Origin: Gemmataceae bacterium
GTDB lineage: Bacteria > Planctomycetota > Planctomycetia > Gemmatales > Gemmataceae
Assembly (NCBI GenBank): GCA_028288765.1
Contig: JAQGHQ010000575.1
Coordinates: forward strand, 1-64,000
DNA: 64,000 nucleotides
Direction of reading: 5' to 3'
Every line of letters starts with the position of its first letter. The first letter of the stretch is position 1. Of this stretch, positions 63,012 through 64,000 are shown in pieces. The position numbers and the translations under genes are program-made. The notes under the pieces are model-generated. The model was given only the letters and a program-made list of their open reading frames with translations, was not told the origin of the DNA and searched no databases.

Positions 63012-63587
63012 ATGGCGTCCATGAAGATGATTGACGTGCGGCGGGGGATGGTCCTGAACATGGGCGGGCAGCTCTGGTACTGCCTCGACCGCGACCTCAA
63101 CACGCCCGGGAACTGGCGGGCGATTTTGTACCTGAAGCTGAAGAACCTGAACACCGGGTCGATCACCGACGAGCGGGTCCACCCGGACGACAAGGTCGAC
63201 GTCGTGTTCCTGGAGACGAAGGACTACAACTACTCGTACAAGGACGGCGACGACTACGTGTTCGTGGACGCGGAAACCTACGAGCCCGTCACCCTGAGCG
63301 GGGAGATGGTCGGGGACATGATGAAGTACCTGCGGGAGAACGACACCTGCAAGATCACGTTCTACGACGGCAAGGCGCTGTCGATGGAGCTCCCCCAGAC
63401 GGTCACCCTCAAGGTGATCGAGACCGAGCCGGGGATCAAGGGGGCGACCGCCGCCGCCCAGACCAAACCGGCCACGCTCGAGACCGGGCTGACCGTCCAG
63501 GTCCCGTCGTTCATCACCGAAGGCGAAATGATCGTCGTCCAGACGGAAGACGGGAAATACCTGCGGCGGGCCAAAGAAGGGAAGTAG
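63012..63587 (+). CDS. efp: Elongation factor P with Asn at position 34
   Basis: A 191-residue EF-P that relieves ribosomes stalled at proline runs. Three beta-barrel domains are recognisable: KOW-like residues 5-65, OB domain I about 68-130 and the C-terminal OB domain (GATAAAQTKPATLETGLTVQ, then VPSFITEGEMIVVQTEDGKY). The loop that enters the peptidyl-transferase centre reads TPGNWRA. With E. coli numbering, P32 and G33 are kept but the modified lysine K34 is N34, followed by W35 and R36. The protein must therefore work without lysyl, hydroxylysyl or rhamnosyl modification at this site, unless R36 takes the role. A hairpin terminator follows. Confidence 0.93.
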   Translation: MASMKMIDVRRGMVLNMGGQLWYCLDRDLNTPGNWRAILYLKLKNLNTGSITDERVHPDDKVDVVFLETKDYNYSYKDGDDYVFVDAETYEPVTLSGEMVGDMMKYLRENDTCKITFYDGKALSMELPQTVTLKVIETEPGIKGATAAAQTKPATLETGLTVQVPSFITEGEMIVVQTEDGKYLRRAKEGK

Positions 63588-63598
63588 GCCGATCGGAT

Positions 63599-63623
63599 GG
63601 AGCCCCCGCCGCGGCGGGGCTCC
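63599..63623 (+). terminator. Hairpin after efp
   Basis: GGAGCCCCCGCC and GCGGCGGGGCTCC form a stem of about 11 bp, twelve bases past the efp stop codon. No T-run follows. Confidence 0.6.
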
Positions 63624-63639
63624 GGCGTCGGCCCGGGTT

Positions 63640-64000
63640 ATGTCCCAGCCACCCCTCATCACCCTGACCACCGACTACGGCGACGCCTCCCCGTACGCGT
63701 CGGTGCTCAAGGGCGTCATCCTGTCGGTCAACCCGGCCGCCCGCGTCCTCGACCTGTCGCACCGCGTCCGCCCGCAAGACCTCCGACACGCGAGCTACTT
63801 CCTCGCCACCGCGGTCCCGTACTTCCCGCCCGGTACGATCCACGTCTGTGTCGTCGACCCGGGGGTCGGGTCCGACCGGGCGGCCCTGTACGCCGAGGCC
63901 GGCGGGCAGCGTCTGGTCGGCCCGGACAACGGCGTCTTCACGGGAGTGTTCCACCGGGCCGGGGGGCCGTCGCTCGTCCGGGAGTTGGTCGACCGCCGGT
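63640..64000 (+). CDS. SAM hydroxide adenosyltransferase (DUF62) family protein, 5' part
   Basis: The first 120 residues of a gene that runs off the window. It begins MSQPPLITLTTDYGDASPYA, the N terminus of the SAM hydrolase/SAM-dependent halogenase-like family, then VLDLSHRVRPQDLRHASYFL and VCVVDPGVGSDRA, and VGPDNGVF for the SAM-binding loop. Most bacterial members hydrolyse S-adenosylmethionine to adenosine and methionine; halogenases of this fold have a distinct extra loop that cannot be judged here. The ATG at 63640 follows efp by 52 bases on the same strand, after a hairpin. Confidence 0.85.
   Translation, partial: MSQPPLITLTTDYGDASPYASVLKGVILSVNPAARVLDLSHRVRPQDLRHASYFLATAVPYFPPGTIHVCVVDPGVGSDRAALYAEAGGQRLVGPDNGVFTGVFHRAGGPSLVRELVDRR

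Overview
The window is high-GC chromosomal DNA from a planctomycete, most likely family Gemmataceae. The inference rests on lineage-typical proteins: an N-terminal TIGR02996 domain protein (31383-32639), a surface protein with the planctomycete LAVEEL-type leader (61423-61875), a 1475-residue multidomain secreted protein ending in a c-type haem domain (52247-56674), Ser/Thr kinases paired with ECF sigma factors, several Tat- or Sec-exported proteins of unknown function, and long palindromic intergenic repeats. I see no rRNA, tRNA, CRISPR array, prophage or insertion sequence.

Layout. 1-6.3 kb: a GT39-like membrane glycosyltransferase, a small membrane protein, aspS and a single-domain response regulator. 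6.3-12.7 kb: a tetrahaem c554-type cytochrome with its upstream membrane-anchored neighbour, and a double-domain M16 peptidase, all on the minus strand. 13-23.5 kb: a FAD oxidoreductase, an HTH-receiver regulator, a methyltransferase/GNAT pair, a ceramidase-like hydrolase, a secreted protein next to tryptophanase, and a small secreted protein. 23.7-26.6 kb: an unusual fusion of an RND adaptor with the two periplasmic loops of an RND pump and no transmembrane helices. 27-31.3 kb: a tyrosine/homogentisate catabolic cluster (hppD, FAH-type hydrolase, an ORF broken by an in-frame TGA, hmgA, flavin reductase). 31.4-39.1 kb: a TIGR02996 protein, a haem-oxygenase-fold protein, a quinone oxidoreductase, and a tandem pair of paralogous secreted proteins. 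39.4-47 kb: sugar-nucleotide and polyol genes (gmd, a GDP-6-deoxymannose reductase-like gene, UDP-glucose dehydrogenase, myo-inositol-phosphate synthase), GT87 and aroB. 47.5-61 kb: two ECF sigma/Ser-Thr kinase units flanking a Tat-exported protein, the 1475-residue protein and a degenerate M24 peptidase. 61-64 kb: small hypothetical proteins, an EF-P lacking the usual Lys34, and the start of a SAM hydroxide adenosyltransferase.

How genes work together. The best supported pathway is 4-hydroxyphenylpyruvate to homogentisate to maleylacetoacetate (hppD, hmgA) with an FAH-family hydrolase in the same operon. gmd, the reductase and ugd look like precursor supply for a deoxyhexose- and uronate-containing glycan, with GT39 and GT87 enzymes as possible users. 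The kinase at 48331-50190 carries a periplasmic CxxCH sensor domain and lies divergent to an ECF sigma factor, suggesting redox- or gas-responsive signalling.

The intergenic regions hold at least four palindrome families, some several hundred bases long and nested. One family shows compensatory base changes between copies. These, the RND fusion and the haem-sensor kinase are the parts most worth following up.
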